NCBI GenBank assembly: GCA_021413675.1
Contig: JAIOQA010000205.1
Coordinates: 1-37,527, forward strand
Direction: 5' to 3'
Source of the DNA: Deltaproteobacteria bacterium
GTDB lineage: Bacteria > Myxococcota_A > Polyangia > Haliangiales > Haliangiaceae
DNA: 37,527 bases
Below the pieces are notes generated by a model. The model saw nothing but the letters and a program-made list of their open reading frames with translations. It was not told the DNA's origin and made no database searches. A program made the translations under genes and the position numbers. Shown piece by piece: positions 1-8,531 of this stretch; the stretch's first letter is position 1, and every line of letters starts with the position of its first letter.

Positions 1-63
1 GGTGTCCGGGATGAGATCGGGCTGGGCGTCCTCGCGCCGGCCGATCGACAAGAGGCTGTTCAT
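1..63 (-). CDS. Possible 5' end of a truncated gene
   Basis: An ATG read leftwards from 63 opens a frame that runs off the window edge; only 21 residues are visible, beginning MNSLLSIGRRED and continuing into a polar stretch ending LIPDT. No family can be named from this. The frame is divergent from hflX with about 70 bases between the two starts, which is sensible gene spacing. A hexamer TGTCAT lies 8 bases before the ATG, the same geometry as several other starts in this window, but it is a weak -10 match. It could equally be a chance open frame. Confidence 0.35.
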   Translation of the reverse strand, partial: MNSLLSIGRREDAQPDLIPDT

Positions 64-95
64 CCGAACGGATGACAGCGTCTGCCTCGCCGCCC

Positions 96-124
96 TTGCC
101 CCGGGCGCCTCCCGAGGGCACAGT
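96..124 (+). promoter_or_regulatory. Candidate promoter of hflX, possibly leaderless
   Basis: TTGCCC (96-101), a 17-base spacer, then CACAGT (119-124), ending 8 bases before the GTG start of hflX. The -35 match is fair and the -10 match poor; the call rests mostly on the spacing, which repeats at other genes here. No Shine-Dalgarno sequence precedes the GTG. Confidence 0.3.
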
Positions 125-132
125 CCGCGACC

Positions 133-1575
133 GTGACGACACCCTCCGAGCTGTTCCGCTTCAAGTCCGATGGCGGCGCGCGCCCAACCGCCGTCGTCGT
201 CGGGGTCCAGCTCCCCGGCGTCGATCCCGCCGAGCACGCGTCCTCGCTCGCCGAGCTCGAGCGCCTGGCCAAGACCCTGGGCCTCGATCCGATCGGCCGG
301 GTGATCCAGCGCCGCGCCAAGCTCGCGCCCGGCAAGGTGCTGGGCGACGGCAAGCTGAAGGAGCTGGCCGAGTGGACCGGTGGCCCCGGCGAGGTCGCGG
401 CCTACGAGAAGCCTGGCGCCAAGAAGAAGGACGAGGACGACGACGAGGAGGCCGCGCCCGCGGATGGCTCGTACCCCGACGACGCCGACCCCGACGACGG
501 GCCGATCCTCGACGACAACGGCCAGCCGATCGCGGTGCCCGACAAGCACGTCAAGGTCGTGGTCGTCGATCACGAGCTGTCGCCGACCCAGCAGCGCAAC
601 CTCGAGAAGGCCACCGAGGCCGAGGTGCTCGATCGCACCTCGGTGATCCTCGAGATCTTCCACCGCCACGCGCGGACCCGCGAGGCCCGGCTGCAGGTCG
701 AGATCGCCAAGCTCAAGTACCTCGCGCCGCGGTTGCGCGAGGGCGGCGGCGGCGGCGATCGCGTGCGCGGCGGCGTCGGTGGCAAGGGCGCCGGCGAGAG
801 CGCGCTCGAGCTCGATCGCCGCAAGATCCGCGACCGCATCGCCGAGCTCGGCCGCGAGCTCGCGCTGATCGAGGGCAACTCGCAGGTCCGCCGCAGCCGG
901 CGCAGCGATCTGCCGACGGTCGCGCTGGTCGGCTACACCAACGCCGGCAAGTCGTCGCTCATGCGCGCGCTCACGGGCAGCGAGGTCTACGTCGCCGACA
1001 AGCTGTTCGCGACCCTCGACACCACGGTGCGCGTGCTGGTGCCGCGCAGCCACCCGCCGGTGCTGGTCTCCGACACCGTCGGCTTCATCAAGAAGCTGCC
1101 GCACGATCTGGTCGCCTCGTTCCGCTCGACCCTCGAGGAGGCCGCCGACGCCGACCTGCTCTTGCACGTGGTCGACGCCTCGGACGCGGCGTTCCGCGAT
1201 CACATGCAGGTGACCGGCGAGGTGCTCGGCGAGATCGGCGTGAAGTCGGCGTCCTTGCTCTTGCTCAACAAGATCGATCGCGTCGACGACGAGACCAGGG
1301 CGGGGCTGGCCCTCGAGTACCCCGACGCGGTCCAGCTCTCGGCCAAGCGGCCCGACGACGTCATGGGCCTGCGCGACCGGATCGTCGCGCACTTCGAGGG
1401 CGCGCTCGAGGACGCCGAGCTGCACGTGCCGTGGGCCGCGCACCGCCTGGTGCACGTCATCCACGAGAACTGCCGCGTCATCGCCGAGACTCACGACGAC
1501 AACGGCACGCTGATCAGCGTGCGCGCACCGTCGTCGACGGTGGCGCGGCTGCGCGACGAACTCGCGAAGGCGTAG
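133..1575 (+). CDS. hflX: GTPase HflX
   Basis: HflX is a ribosome-associated GTPase that in other bacteria splits stalled or stressed 70S ribosomes. The 480-residue protein starts at GTG 133. It has the HflX N-terminal domain and a coiled-coil helix region (to about residue 255), then the G domain: P-loop GYTNAGKSSL near residue 267, switch II DTVGFI, and NKID for guanine specificity. The downstream LFATLDTTVR motif is typical of HflX. It is about 40-50 residues longer than common HflX proteins, because of a Lys/Asp/Glu-rich insertion at about residues 95-140 and a Gly-rich linker near 205-225. It appears monocistronic and converges on the HD-GYP gene with a 12-base gap. Confidence 0.95.
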   Translation: MTTPSELFRFKSDGGARPTAVVVGVQLPGVDPAEHASSLAELERLAKTLGLDPIGRVIQRRAKLAPGKVLGDGKLKELAEWTGGPGEVAAYEKPGAKKKDEDDDEEAAPADGSYPDDADPDDGPILDDNGQPIAVPDKHVKVVVVDHELSPTQQRNLEKATEAEVLDRTSVILEIFHRHARTREARLQVEIAKLKYLAPRLREGGGGGDRVRGGVGGKGAGESALELDRRKIRDRIAELGRELALIEGNSQVRRSRRSDLPTVALVGYTNAGKSSLMRALTGSEVYVADKLFATLDTTVRVLVPRSHPPVLVSDTVGFIKKLPHDLVASFRSTLEEAADADLLLHVVDASDAAFRDHMQVTGEVLGEIGVKSASLLLLNKIDRVDDETRAGLALEYPDAVQLSAKRPDDVMGLRDRIVAHFEGALEDAELHVPWAAHRLVHVIHENCRVIAETHDDNGTLISVRAPSSTVARLRDELAKA

Positions 1576-1587
1576 CGCGCGCGGCGA

Positions 1588-3135
<1,548 letters not shown>

Positions 3136-3150
3136 CGGCGCGGGCGCGGC

Positions 3151-4017
3151 TCACTGCGGCGCCGGAGTGGGCGCGGGCGCGGTCTTGGAGGGGTCGTCGG
3201 GCGTCGGCACGTGCTGATCGCTCGAGCTGCCGTCGTTGCCGACGGTGTAGCCGGCGCCGCCGTTGGTCGACGGTCCGGTCGGCTCGGGCTTGGGCGCGAG
3301 CGGATCGGGGAACTCCGACTTCTTGCCGAGGGTCTTGTCGGCCTCGCCCTGGATCGAGAGCCACTTCGCCCGCTCGTCCTGGGCCCGGCCGCGCTCGGCG
3401 TCGGCCTTGGCCTTGGCGTCGGCGGTCTTGCGCGCGCGATCCTGCTCCTGGTTGGCGAAGTCGTCGTAGCGGAAGCCGGCGGGCTGGATGTTCTTGGCCT
3501 GAGCGAGCTTCGCCTCGGCCAGCTCCATCTGGGCCTCGCGCCAGTAGAAGTTGTGCTGGGTGTAGCGGAGCAGCACGTGGAGCCAGCGCTGGTAGCTCTC
3601 CAGGTAGTGGACGCGCTGCTCGGCGGCGCGGCGCGCGAGCTCGGCGCCCGACTGCTCCTTGGCGGCCGACGCGATGCGGGTCTGATCCGCCGAGGCGTCG
3701 GCGGCCTTCTTGCGGGTGCCCGCCGACTGCTCGTCGAGGCGGGCGGCGCCCATCTCGTTGCGCGCGACATCGAGCAGGGTCTTGGCCTCGCGCTCGTCGG
3801 CGGTGGCCTTGTCCTGCTCGAGCTTGGCGACGTTGAAGTCGCTCTGCGCCTTGATGAGCGCCTGCTTCTCGTCCATGCCGATCTGGGCGATGAACGACTC
3901 GTCGAAGTGCCGGCCGAGCGGGCCGGGCGGCTTGTCCTGGGCGCCGCCGCATCCGGCGCCGGCGAGCCCGGTGGTGAGAGTGATTGCGCTGGCGAAGACG
4001 AACCGGCGAAGCCTCAT
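3151..4017 (-). CDS. Predicted coiled-coil lipoprotein, unknown function
   Basis: A 288-residue protein with signal peptide MRLRRFVFASAITL and lipobox AGAGC, so it is predicted to be a lipoprotein. The mature part is rich in Ala, Gln, Lys, Glu and Arg with long heptad-like stretches (about residues 40-230), reminiscent of DUF4398-type or TolC-adaptor-like helical hairpins, followed by a Pro/Thr/Ala-rich tail. An upstream ATG at 4068 would add 17 residues, but the ATG at 4017 puts the signal peptide at the N-terminus and lies 8 bases from a TAGTCT -10-like hexamer. It precedes the HD-GYP regulator by 15 bases and is divergent from coaX. No enzyme motif is visible; a structural or envelope role is inference. 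Confidence 0.75.
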   Translation of the reverse strand: MRLRRFVFASAITLTTGLAGAGCGGAQDKPPGPLGRHFDESFIAQIGMDEKQALIKAQSDFNVAKLEQDKATADEREAKTLLDVARNEMGAARLDEQSAGTRKKAADASADQTRIASAAKEQSGAELARRAAEQRVHYLESYQRWLHVLLRYTQHNFYWREAQMELAEAKLAQAKNIQPAGFRYDDFANQEQDRARKTADAKAKADAERGRAQDERAKWLSIQGEADKTLGKKSEFPDPLAPKPEPTGPSTNGGAGYTVGNDGSSSDQHVPTPDDPSKTAPAPTPAPQ

Positions 4018-4025
4018 CGCCGCCG

Positions 4026-4031
4026 AGACTA
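4026..4031 (-). promoter_or_regulatory. Candidate -10 element of the lipoprotein/HD-GYP operon
   Basis: Read on the minus strand, TAGTCT ends 8 bases before ATG 4017. No convincing -35 is seen. If real, transcription would start at or within a base or two of the start codon (leaderless). Confidence 0.35.
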
Positions 4032-4052
4032 CTACGCTCCGGCCGAGCAAGC

Positions 4053-4058
4053 TACCAT
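4053..4058 (+). promoter_or_regulatory. Candidate -10 element of coaX
   Basis: TACCAT lies 9 bases before the coaX ATG at 4068. There is no Shine-Dalgarno sequence in between (GCGGCCGCA) and no clear -35. It overlaps the upstream region of the divergent lipoprotein promoter, so the two directions share about 50 bases. Confidence 0.35.
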
Positions 4059-4067
4059 GCGGCCGCA

Positions 4068-4858
4068 ATGTCGGTCCTGCTCGCCGTCGACGTCGGCAAC
4101 ACCAACACCGTGCTCGGGGTGTTCCGCGGCGACGATCTCGTCGCCAGCTGGCGCATCCAGACCGTGGCCGCCCGCACCTCCGACGAGTACGCGGTGCTGG
4201 TCCGCTCCCTCCTCGAGCTCGATGGCTTCGCCTGGGGCACGATCACCGCCGGCATCATCTCGTCGGTGGTGCCGCCGGTCGTCTTCGGCTGGCAGCAGTT
4301 CTTCAAGCACCGCTGCGGCGCCCCGGCGCTGGTCGTCGGGCCGGGCATCAAGACCGGGATGCCCATCCTCTACGAGAACCCCCGCGAGGTCGGCGCCGAT
4401 CGCATCGTCAACTCGGTCGCCGCGTTCGATCGCTTCCACGCCGGCTGCATCGTCGTCGATTTCGGCACCGCGTCCACGTGGGACGTGGTCACGCCCAAGG
4501 GCGAGTACATGGGCGGCGTGATCGCGCCGGGCATCCAGGTCTCGGCCGAGGCGCTCTACACCCACGCCGCCAAGCTGCCGCGCGTGGAGCTGGCCCGGCC
4601 CGGCAAGGTCGTCGGGCGCAACACGGTGTCCTCGATGCAGGCCGGGCTGCTCTACGGCTACGCCGGCATGGTCGATGCGCTCGTCGATCGGATCCGCGGC
4701 GAGGTCGACTTCCCGGCCCGCTGCATCGCGACCGGCGGGCTGGCCCGGCTGGTCGCGTCCGAGACCCGGACGATCGAGGACACCGACGATCTGCTGACGC
4801 TGCGCGGCCTCAAGATCCTCTACGACCGCAACCCTCACGCCCGGGCCGGCCCGCATGA
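4068..4858 (+). CDS. coaX: Type III pantothenate kinase CoaX, frameshifted near its 3' end
   Basis: CoaX phosphorylates pantothenate, the first step of coenzyme A synthesis. Visible ASKHA-fold motifs are DVGNTNTVLGVF (phosphate loop) at the N-terminus, GADRIVNSVAA, VVDFGTASTWDVV, GGVIAPGI and a C-terminal ATGGLA. Family members are about 255-265 residues. Here the frame matches to ILYDRN at about 4832, but then has no stop until 6122 and runs through the whole next gene. Shifting by one missing base, most simply a C in the CCC at 4832-4834, gives a normal end at TGA 4856-4858, a 263-residue protein and an ATGA overlap with the next gene. The end given assumes that correction. It may be an assembly error or a true mutation; as written, the reading frame is broken at its end. 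Confidence 0.88.
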
Positions 4859-5913
4859 TGGCGGCCAAGGGCCTCGCGCCGCTGCCGCGCCCGGCCGAGG
4901 TCGTGGCCGTGCTCTATCAGCTCGCGGTCACCGACCCGCCGCTCGCGGCCGCCGCGATCGCGACCGCGACCGGCCTGCCCGAGGGTATCGCCAAGGGCGC
5001 GCTCGGCGACCCCACGCTCGATCCGCGGGTCATCGACTGGCTGGCGCTGGTTGCGAAGGCGGCCGATCGCCCCGCGCTGTTCGACGCGATCGCGCTGGGG
5101 CAGGGCGCCGCCGACGACACGATCGCCGCGATGGCGAGCCGCGGCGACGCGCGCCAGGTCGATCTGATCGCGGGCAACGAGGCGCGGCTCCTGCGCCACC
5201 CCGCGATCATCGCGGCGATGTACCAGAACCCGCACGCCCGCATGTCGACGGTCGATCGCGTCGTCGAGCTGGCGGTCCGCAACCAGATCCGCGTGCCCGG
5301 GCTGGCGTGCTGGGACGAGGTCGCGCGGGCGATCGGCACCGGCAGCGCGCCCTCGGCGGCCGACGACGCGATGTTCGCGCAGGCCGCGACGTCCTTGGCG
5401 CAGCTCGACGACACCGCGCTCACCACCGGCGACGCCGAGGCGGCGCCGGTGCTCGAGGGCGAGGGCCCGGCGCCCGCGGCCACGGCGATCGACGAGAAGG
5501 ACGTGCCGATCAGCAAGATGACGGTGTCGTCGAAGATCCGCCTGGCCACGCTGGGCAACGCGTTCGCCCGCGCCGTGCTCATCCGCGATCCGCTCAAGAT
5601 GGTGGCGGTGGCGGCGATCAAGTCGCCGGGCGTGACCGAGATCGAGGCCGCGCGCTACGCGACCAACTCGGCGCTGTCCGACGACGTGATTCGCTACATT
5701 GCGTCGCGCCGCGAGTGGACCAAGCTGTACGGCGTGAAGATGGCCCTGGTCGCGAACCCCAAGACGCCGATTCCGGAGGCGATCCGGATGATGCCGTTCC
5801 TGCGCGAGAAGGATCTCGCCAACATCGCGCGCTCCAAGGGTGTGTCGTCGGCGATCGTGGCCCAGGCCCGCAAGCTGATCTCGCAGCGCAAGGGCGGCGG
5901 GGCGAAGGGCTGA
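4855..5913 (+). CDS. Conserved helical protein of unknown function
   Basis: A 352-residue cytoplasmic protein without signal peptide or membrane helix. It is Ala-rich and consists of repeated short helical pairs (for example LDPRVIDWLALVAKA and ARHPAII-like units), suggesting a HEAT-like or DUF2336-like superhelix. A linker at about residues 195-215 separates a conserved C-terminal part containing KMTVSSKIRLATLGN, RDPLKMVAVAAIKSP and an Arg/Lys-rich end (RKLISQRKGG). It starts at ATG 4855 (a second ATG follows at once), overlapping the inferred coaX stop, so it is probably translated with coaX. The TlpA-like gene starts 4 bases after its stop. No catalytic motif is recognised; a protein-binding scaffold is the likeliest guess. 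Confidence 0.8.
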   Translation: MMAAKGLAPLPRPAEVVAVLYQLAVTDPPLAAAAIATATGLPEGIAKGALGDPTLDPRVIDWLALVAKAADRPALFDAIALGQGAADDTIAAMASRGDARQVDLIAGNEARLLRHPAIIAAMYQNPHARMSTVDRVVELAVRNQIRVPGLACWDEVARAIGTGSAPSAADDAMFAQAATSLAQLDDTALTTGDAEAAPVLEGEGPAPAATAIDEKDVPISKMTVSSKIRLATLGNAFARAVLIRDPLKMVAVAAIKSPGVTEIEAARYATNSALSDDVIRYIASRREWTKLYGVKMALVANPKTPIPEAIRMMPFLREKDLANIARSKGVSSAIVAQARKLISQRKGGGAKG

Positions 5914-5917
5914 GATC

Positions 5918-7000
5918 TTGTCGACGAATTCTCAAGACTCGGAGCTGCGGCCGGTGGGCCGCATCGGTCGCTGGGGCCTCGCGCTGGCGGCGCCGCGGTG
6001 GGCGCTCGTGGTCGGCGACGATCCGCGCCAGCCCGGGCGCGCCGGCTCGGACCTGGTCGCGCTGTTCGGCGCGCTCCTGGTCGCGCTGCACCTGCGCGCG
6101 CTGGTCGCGGCCGGCTGGCTGACCGCCGAGTTCGGGCTCGGCGTCGGCGGGCGCGCGATGGCGATGGTCCTGTCGCGCGCGTTCACCGCGGATCTCGCGT
6201 TCCTGATCGTCGGCGCCGGCCTGGTGTTCCTCGCCGGCGGGCCGCGGCGCGCGCTCGGCCGCGCGTTCGATCTGGCGTGCGTCGCGGCGATCCCGCTGGT
6301 GATCGTCGAGGCGGTCGCGATCGTCATCAGCATGGTCGTGGGCACGCCGGCGATCCTCGGGCTCGCCGCGACCGCGGTCGGCTACGGCTGGAGCGGCTGC
6401 GTGCTCGCGCTCGCGCTCATGCAGATGCGGCGCGCGCCGCGCACCGTGCTGGCACCCGAGCCGATCGCGCGGCGCGGCGGCGGCGCGGGCTGGGCGGTCG
6501 TCGCGGGCATCGCGCTCGCGCTGGTCGCGAGCGGCGCGTGGGTCGGGCGCCACCTCGATCAGCTCCGCCCGCTGACCGAGGGCGACGCGCCGCCGACGGT
6601 GGCGCTGCCGACGATCGCCGCCGATGGCTCGCTCGGGCCGCCGCTCGCGATCGACAGCCTGCGCGGCCAGGTCGTGATCGTCGAGCTGTGGGCCACGTGG
6701 TGCAAGCCGTGCCGCGAATCGATGCCGGGCCTGATCGCGCTGGCCAAGCGCGAGGCGCCGCGCGGGCTGCGCCTGCTCGCGGTCAACCTCGACGATCCGG
6801 TCGCCGCGGCCAAGATGGGCGCGGCCGAGCACTGGGACACGCCGTTCTACTGGGGCGACGCCGAGGTCAGCGAGCGCTTCGGCGTCAGCACGATCCCGCA
6901 CGCGGTCGTGATCGATCGCGGCGGCACGGTGCGCGGCGTGTTCCGCGGCGACCCGGCGGGCGCGGCCTCGCTCGCGACCGCGCTGCTCGCCGAGCACTGA
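5918..7000 (+). CDS. Membrane protein with C-terminal TlpA-like thioredoxin domain
   Basis: A 360-residue protein starting at TTG 5918, 4 bases after the previous gene. The first 175 residues hold four hydrophobic segments (a Yip1-like integral membrane module). A further membrane helix near residues 190-210 is followed by a thioredoxin-fold domain with active site WCKPC (Cys262 and Cys265) in the ELWATWCKPCRESMPG context and the cis-proline motif STIPHAVVID. TlpA/ResA-type proteins act outside the inner membrane, reducing or exchanging disulfides, often for cytochrome maturation. Redox activity is well supported by the CxxC and cis-Pro; the substrate and the role of the multi-helix N-terminal part are unknown. 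Fusion to such a module is uncommon for TlpA proteins, which usually have one anchor. Confidence 0.85.
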   Translation: MSTNSQDSELRPVGRIGRWGLALAAPRWALVVGDDPRQPGRAGSDLVALFGALLVALHLRALVAAGWLTAEFGLGVGGRAMAMVLSRAFTADLAFLIVGAGLVFLAGGPRRALGRAFDLACVAAIPLVIVEAVAIVISMVVGTPAILGLAATAVGYGWSGCVLALALMQMRRAPRTVLAPEPIARRGGGAGWAVVAGIALALVASGAWVGRHLDQLRPLTEGDAPPTVALPTIAADGSLGPPLAIDSLRGQVVIVELWATWCKPCRESMPGLIALAKREAPRGLRLLAVNLDDPVAAAKMGAAEHWDTPFYWGDAEVSERFGVSTIPHAVVIDRGGTVRGVFRGDPAGAASLATALLAEH

Positions 7001-7103
7001 TCGATTCGATCGCGGAACGAGCGTTCGCTAACCGGTCGCTACCTATCGAAGGGCTTCGATACGCGCCCGGCGATGCCGGCCCTGTGCTACACGGGTGGTC
7101 GGC

Positions 7104-7295
7104 ATGGCTTCCTCGATGGTGTGCGCGACCTGCCGCAAGCTGATTCCCCTCGGGGCTCGGTACGTGCGGTGCAGCGTCGCGTCCTGTAACACCGGGCGGT
7201 TGAAGCTGCGCTTCTGCACCAAGACGTGCTGGGAGAAGCACGTGCCCACGGCGCGGCACCGCAACGCCACGTTCGTGGAAGAGGGCGGCGAGTAG
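7104..7295 (+). CDS. Small zinc-finger protein
   Basis: A 63-residue cytoplasmic protein with CATC near the N-terminus, a CSVASC pair in the middle, and FCTKTCWEKHVPTARH near the end. The Cys/His spacing suggests one or two zinc sites resembling treble-clef or TRASH-like fingers. An in-frame GTG at 7095 would add three residues; ATG 7104 was preferred. It lies just upstream of the kinase-fold gene, whose partner at 8528 also begins with a CPTC...FCSTEC finger, so the two small fingers may be related in use. Function is unknown. Confidence 0.75.
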   Translation: MASSMVCATCRKLIPLGARYVRCSVASCNTGRLKLRFCTKTCWEKHVPTARHRNATFVEEGGE

Positions 7296-7404
7296 CCAGG
7301 CCCCGGCTGGCCGGATCGTCGGCTGGCCCACACGATCGAGGTCGCGAGTCGCGCTCAGGATGCGCGATGGCACGCGCACCTGCGTCGCGAAGAAGCGGGG
7401 TTAT

Positions 7405-7434
7405 TTGCGACCCGAAAACTCCGCCTGATACAAT
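7405..7434 (+). promoter_or_regulatory. Strong candidate sigma-70 promoter of the kinase/HEAT operon
   Basis: TTGCGA (7405-7410), an 18-base spacer, and TACAAT (7429-7434), inside an unusually AT-rich patch for this genome. The -10 ends 8 bases before the TTG start at 7443, so transcription should start at or next to the start codon. Confidence 0.6.
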
Positions 7435-7442
7435 TTTTCTCG

Positions 7443-8531
7443 TTGCGCCTCGGAACCTGCATCGTTGTCGAGATCACCCTCGGGCTGGCGCTCACCGCCG
7501 GCGCCGGGATCGGCGGCGTCGTCGGCGTACGCGCCGCCGCCGGCTACCTCGCCGACACCGAGCGGGTCGCGCGGGCCTCGACCGCCGAGCGGCCGGTCCG
7601 CGCCATCGAGCCGGTCGCCGCGGGTCACCTGCGGGTCGCCGCGCCGGTGCCGAGCGTGACCACGGTGTTCCCCGCCGACGACGATGCGCTGCTCGCGCCG
7701 CTGCGCACGAGCAAGCTGGTCCGGGTCAAGCTCAACCACGGCGGGACCTCGCTGTCGTTGCGCCTCGACTTCGCCGACGGCAGCCGCGCCGCCTTCAAGC
7801 CCGAGCAGACGTTCTATCAGTCGAACCCGCGGCGCGAGATCGCCGCGTATCGCGTCGATCGGCTGCTCGGCCTCGGCCACGTGCCGCCGGCGTTCGCGCG
7901 CACGTTCACCGTCGACGAGCTGATCGCGGCGATCGATCCGAGCCAGCGCGGCTGGGGCGACGCGCGGGTCCGCGACGAGATCGTGTCGCGCCGCGGCCAG
8001 ATCGCCGGCGAGGTGTCGTGGTGGATCCCGGACATCATCGACGCCAAGATCCAGCGCGACCGCGTCGACATGGACGAGGGCATCGTGCTCTGGCACCGCT
8101 ACCTGCGCGCCGGCACCGAGGTCCCGCCGGACGCGGTCGCGATGGCGGCCCAGATCTCCGACGTGCTGCTGTTCGACTTCCTGATCGACAACGTCGATCG
8201 CTGGACGCTGTCGAACACCAAGGGCTCGCCCGACGGGCGCGTCCTGTACTTCATGGACAACACGCTCGCGTTCTCGCCGTTCAAGATGGGGCGGACCAAG
8301 AGCCACCTGTACCTGCACCGCGCGCAGAAGTTCTCGCGCCGGCTGGTCGCGCGGCTGCGCCGGCTGACCGTCGAGGAGGTCCAGGCCGTCATCCACGATG
8401 ACGGGCCGCTCGGCGAGCTGGTCACCGCGCCCGAGCTCGAGGCGCTGATGGCGCGGCGCGACGGCGCGCTCCGCTACATCGACGGGCTGATCGAAGAGCA
8501 CGGCGAGGCCGCCGTGCTGGCGTTCCCATGA
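7443..8531 (+). CDS. Membrane-anchored kinase-fold protein (FAM20/four-jointed or PI4K/HipA-like)
   Basis: A 362-residue protein with a TTG start and an N-terminal hydrophobic segment (about residues 5-34) that should export and anchor it, leaving the rest in the periplasm. The body has the motif order of atypical kinases: Lys119 in AAFKPEQ (candidate nucleotide-binding Lys), Glu132 in REIAAYRVDRLLG, a catalytic-loop-like DNVDRWTLSN with Asp252 and Asn258, and MDNTLAF with Asp272 in place of DFG. This pattern is shared by PI3/PI4-kinase-like, HipA and FAM20C/four-jointed families. Assignment to the kinase superfamily is by motif; substrate (protein, lipid or sugar) is unknown. Its stop overlaps the start of the next gene (ATGA at 8528-8531), implying translational coupling. 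Confidence 0.7.
   Translation: MRLGTCIVVEITLGLALTAGAGIGGVVGVRAAAGYLADTERVARASTAERPVRAIEPVAAGHLRVAAPVPSVTTVFPADDDALLAPLRTSKLVRVKLNHGGTSLSLRLDFADGSRAAFKPEQTFYQSNPRREIAAYRVDRLLGLGHVPPAFARTFTVDELIAAIDPSQRGWGDARVRDEIVSRRGQIAGEVSWWIPDIIDAKIQRDRVDMDEGIVLWHRYLRAGTEVPPDAVAMAAQISDVLLFDFLIDNVDRWTLSNTKGSPDGRVLYFMDNTLAFSPFKMGRTKSHLYLHRAQKFSRRLVARLRRLTVEEVQAVIHDDGPLGELVTAPELEALMARRDGALRYIDGLIEEHGEAAVLAFP

Noticed and set aside
4856..6122. CoaX as a 684-residue fusion protein
   Set aside because: The extension is Arg/Ala/Gly-rich out-of-frame translation of a coherent gene; a one-base shift gives a normal CoaX end.
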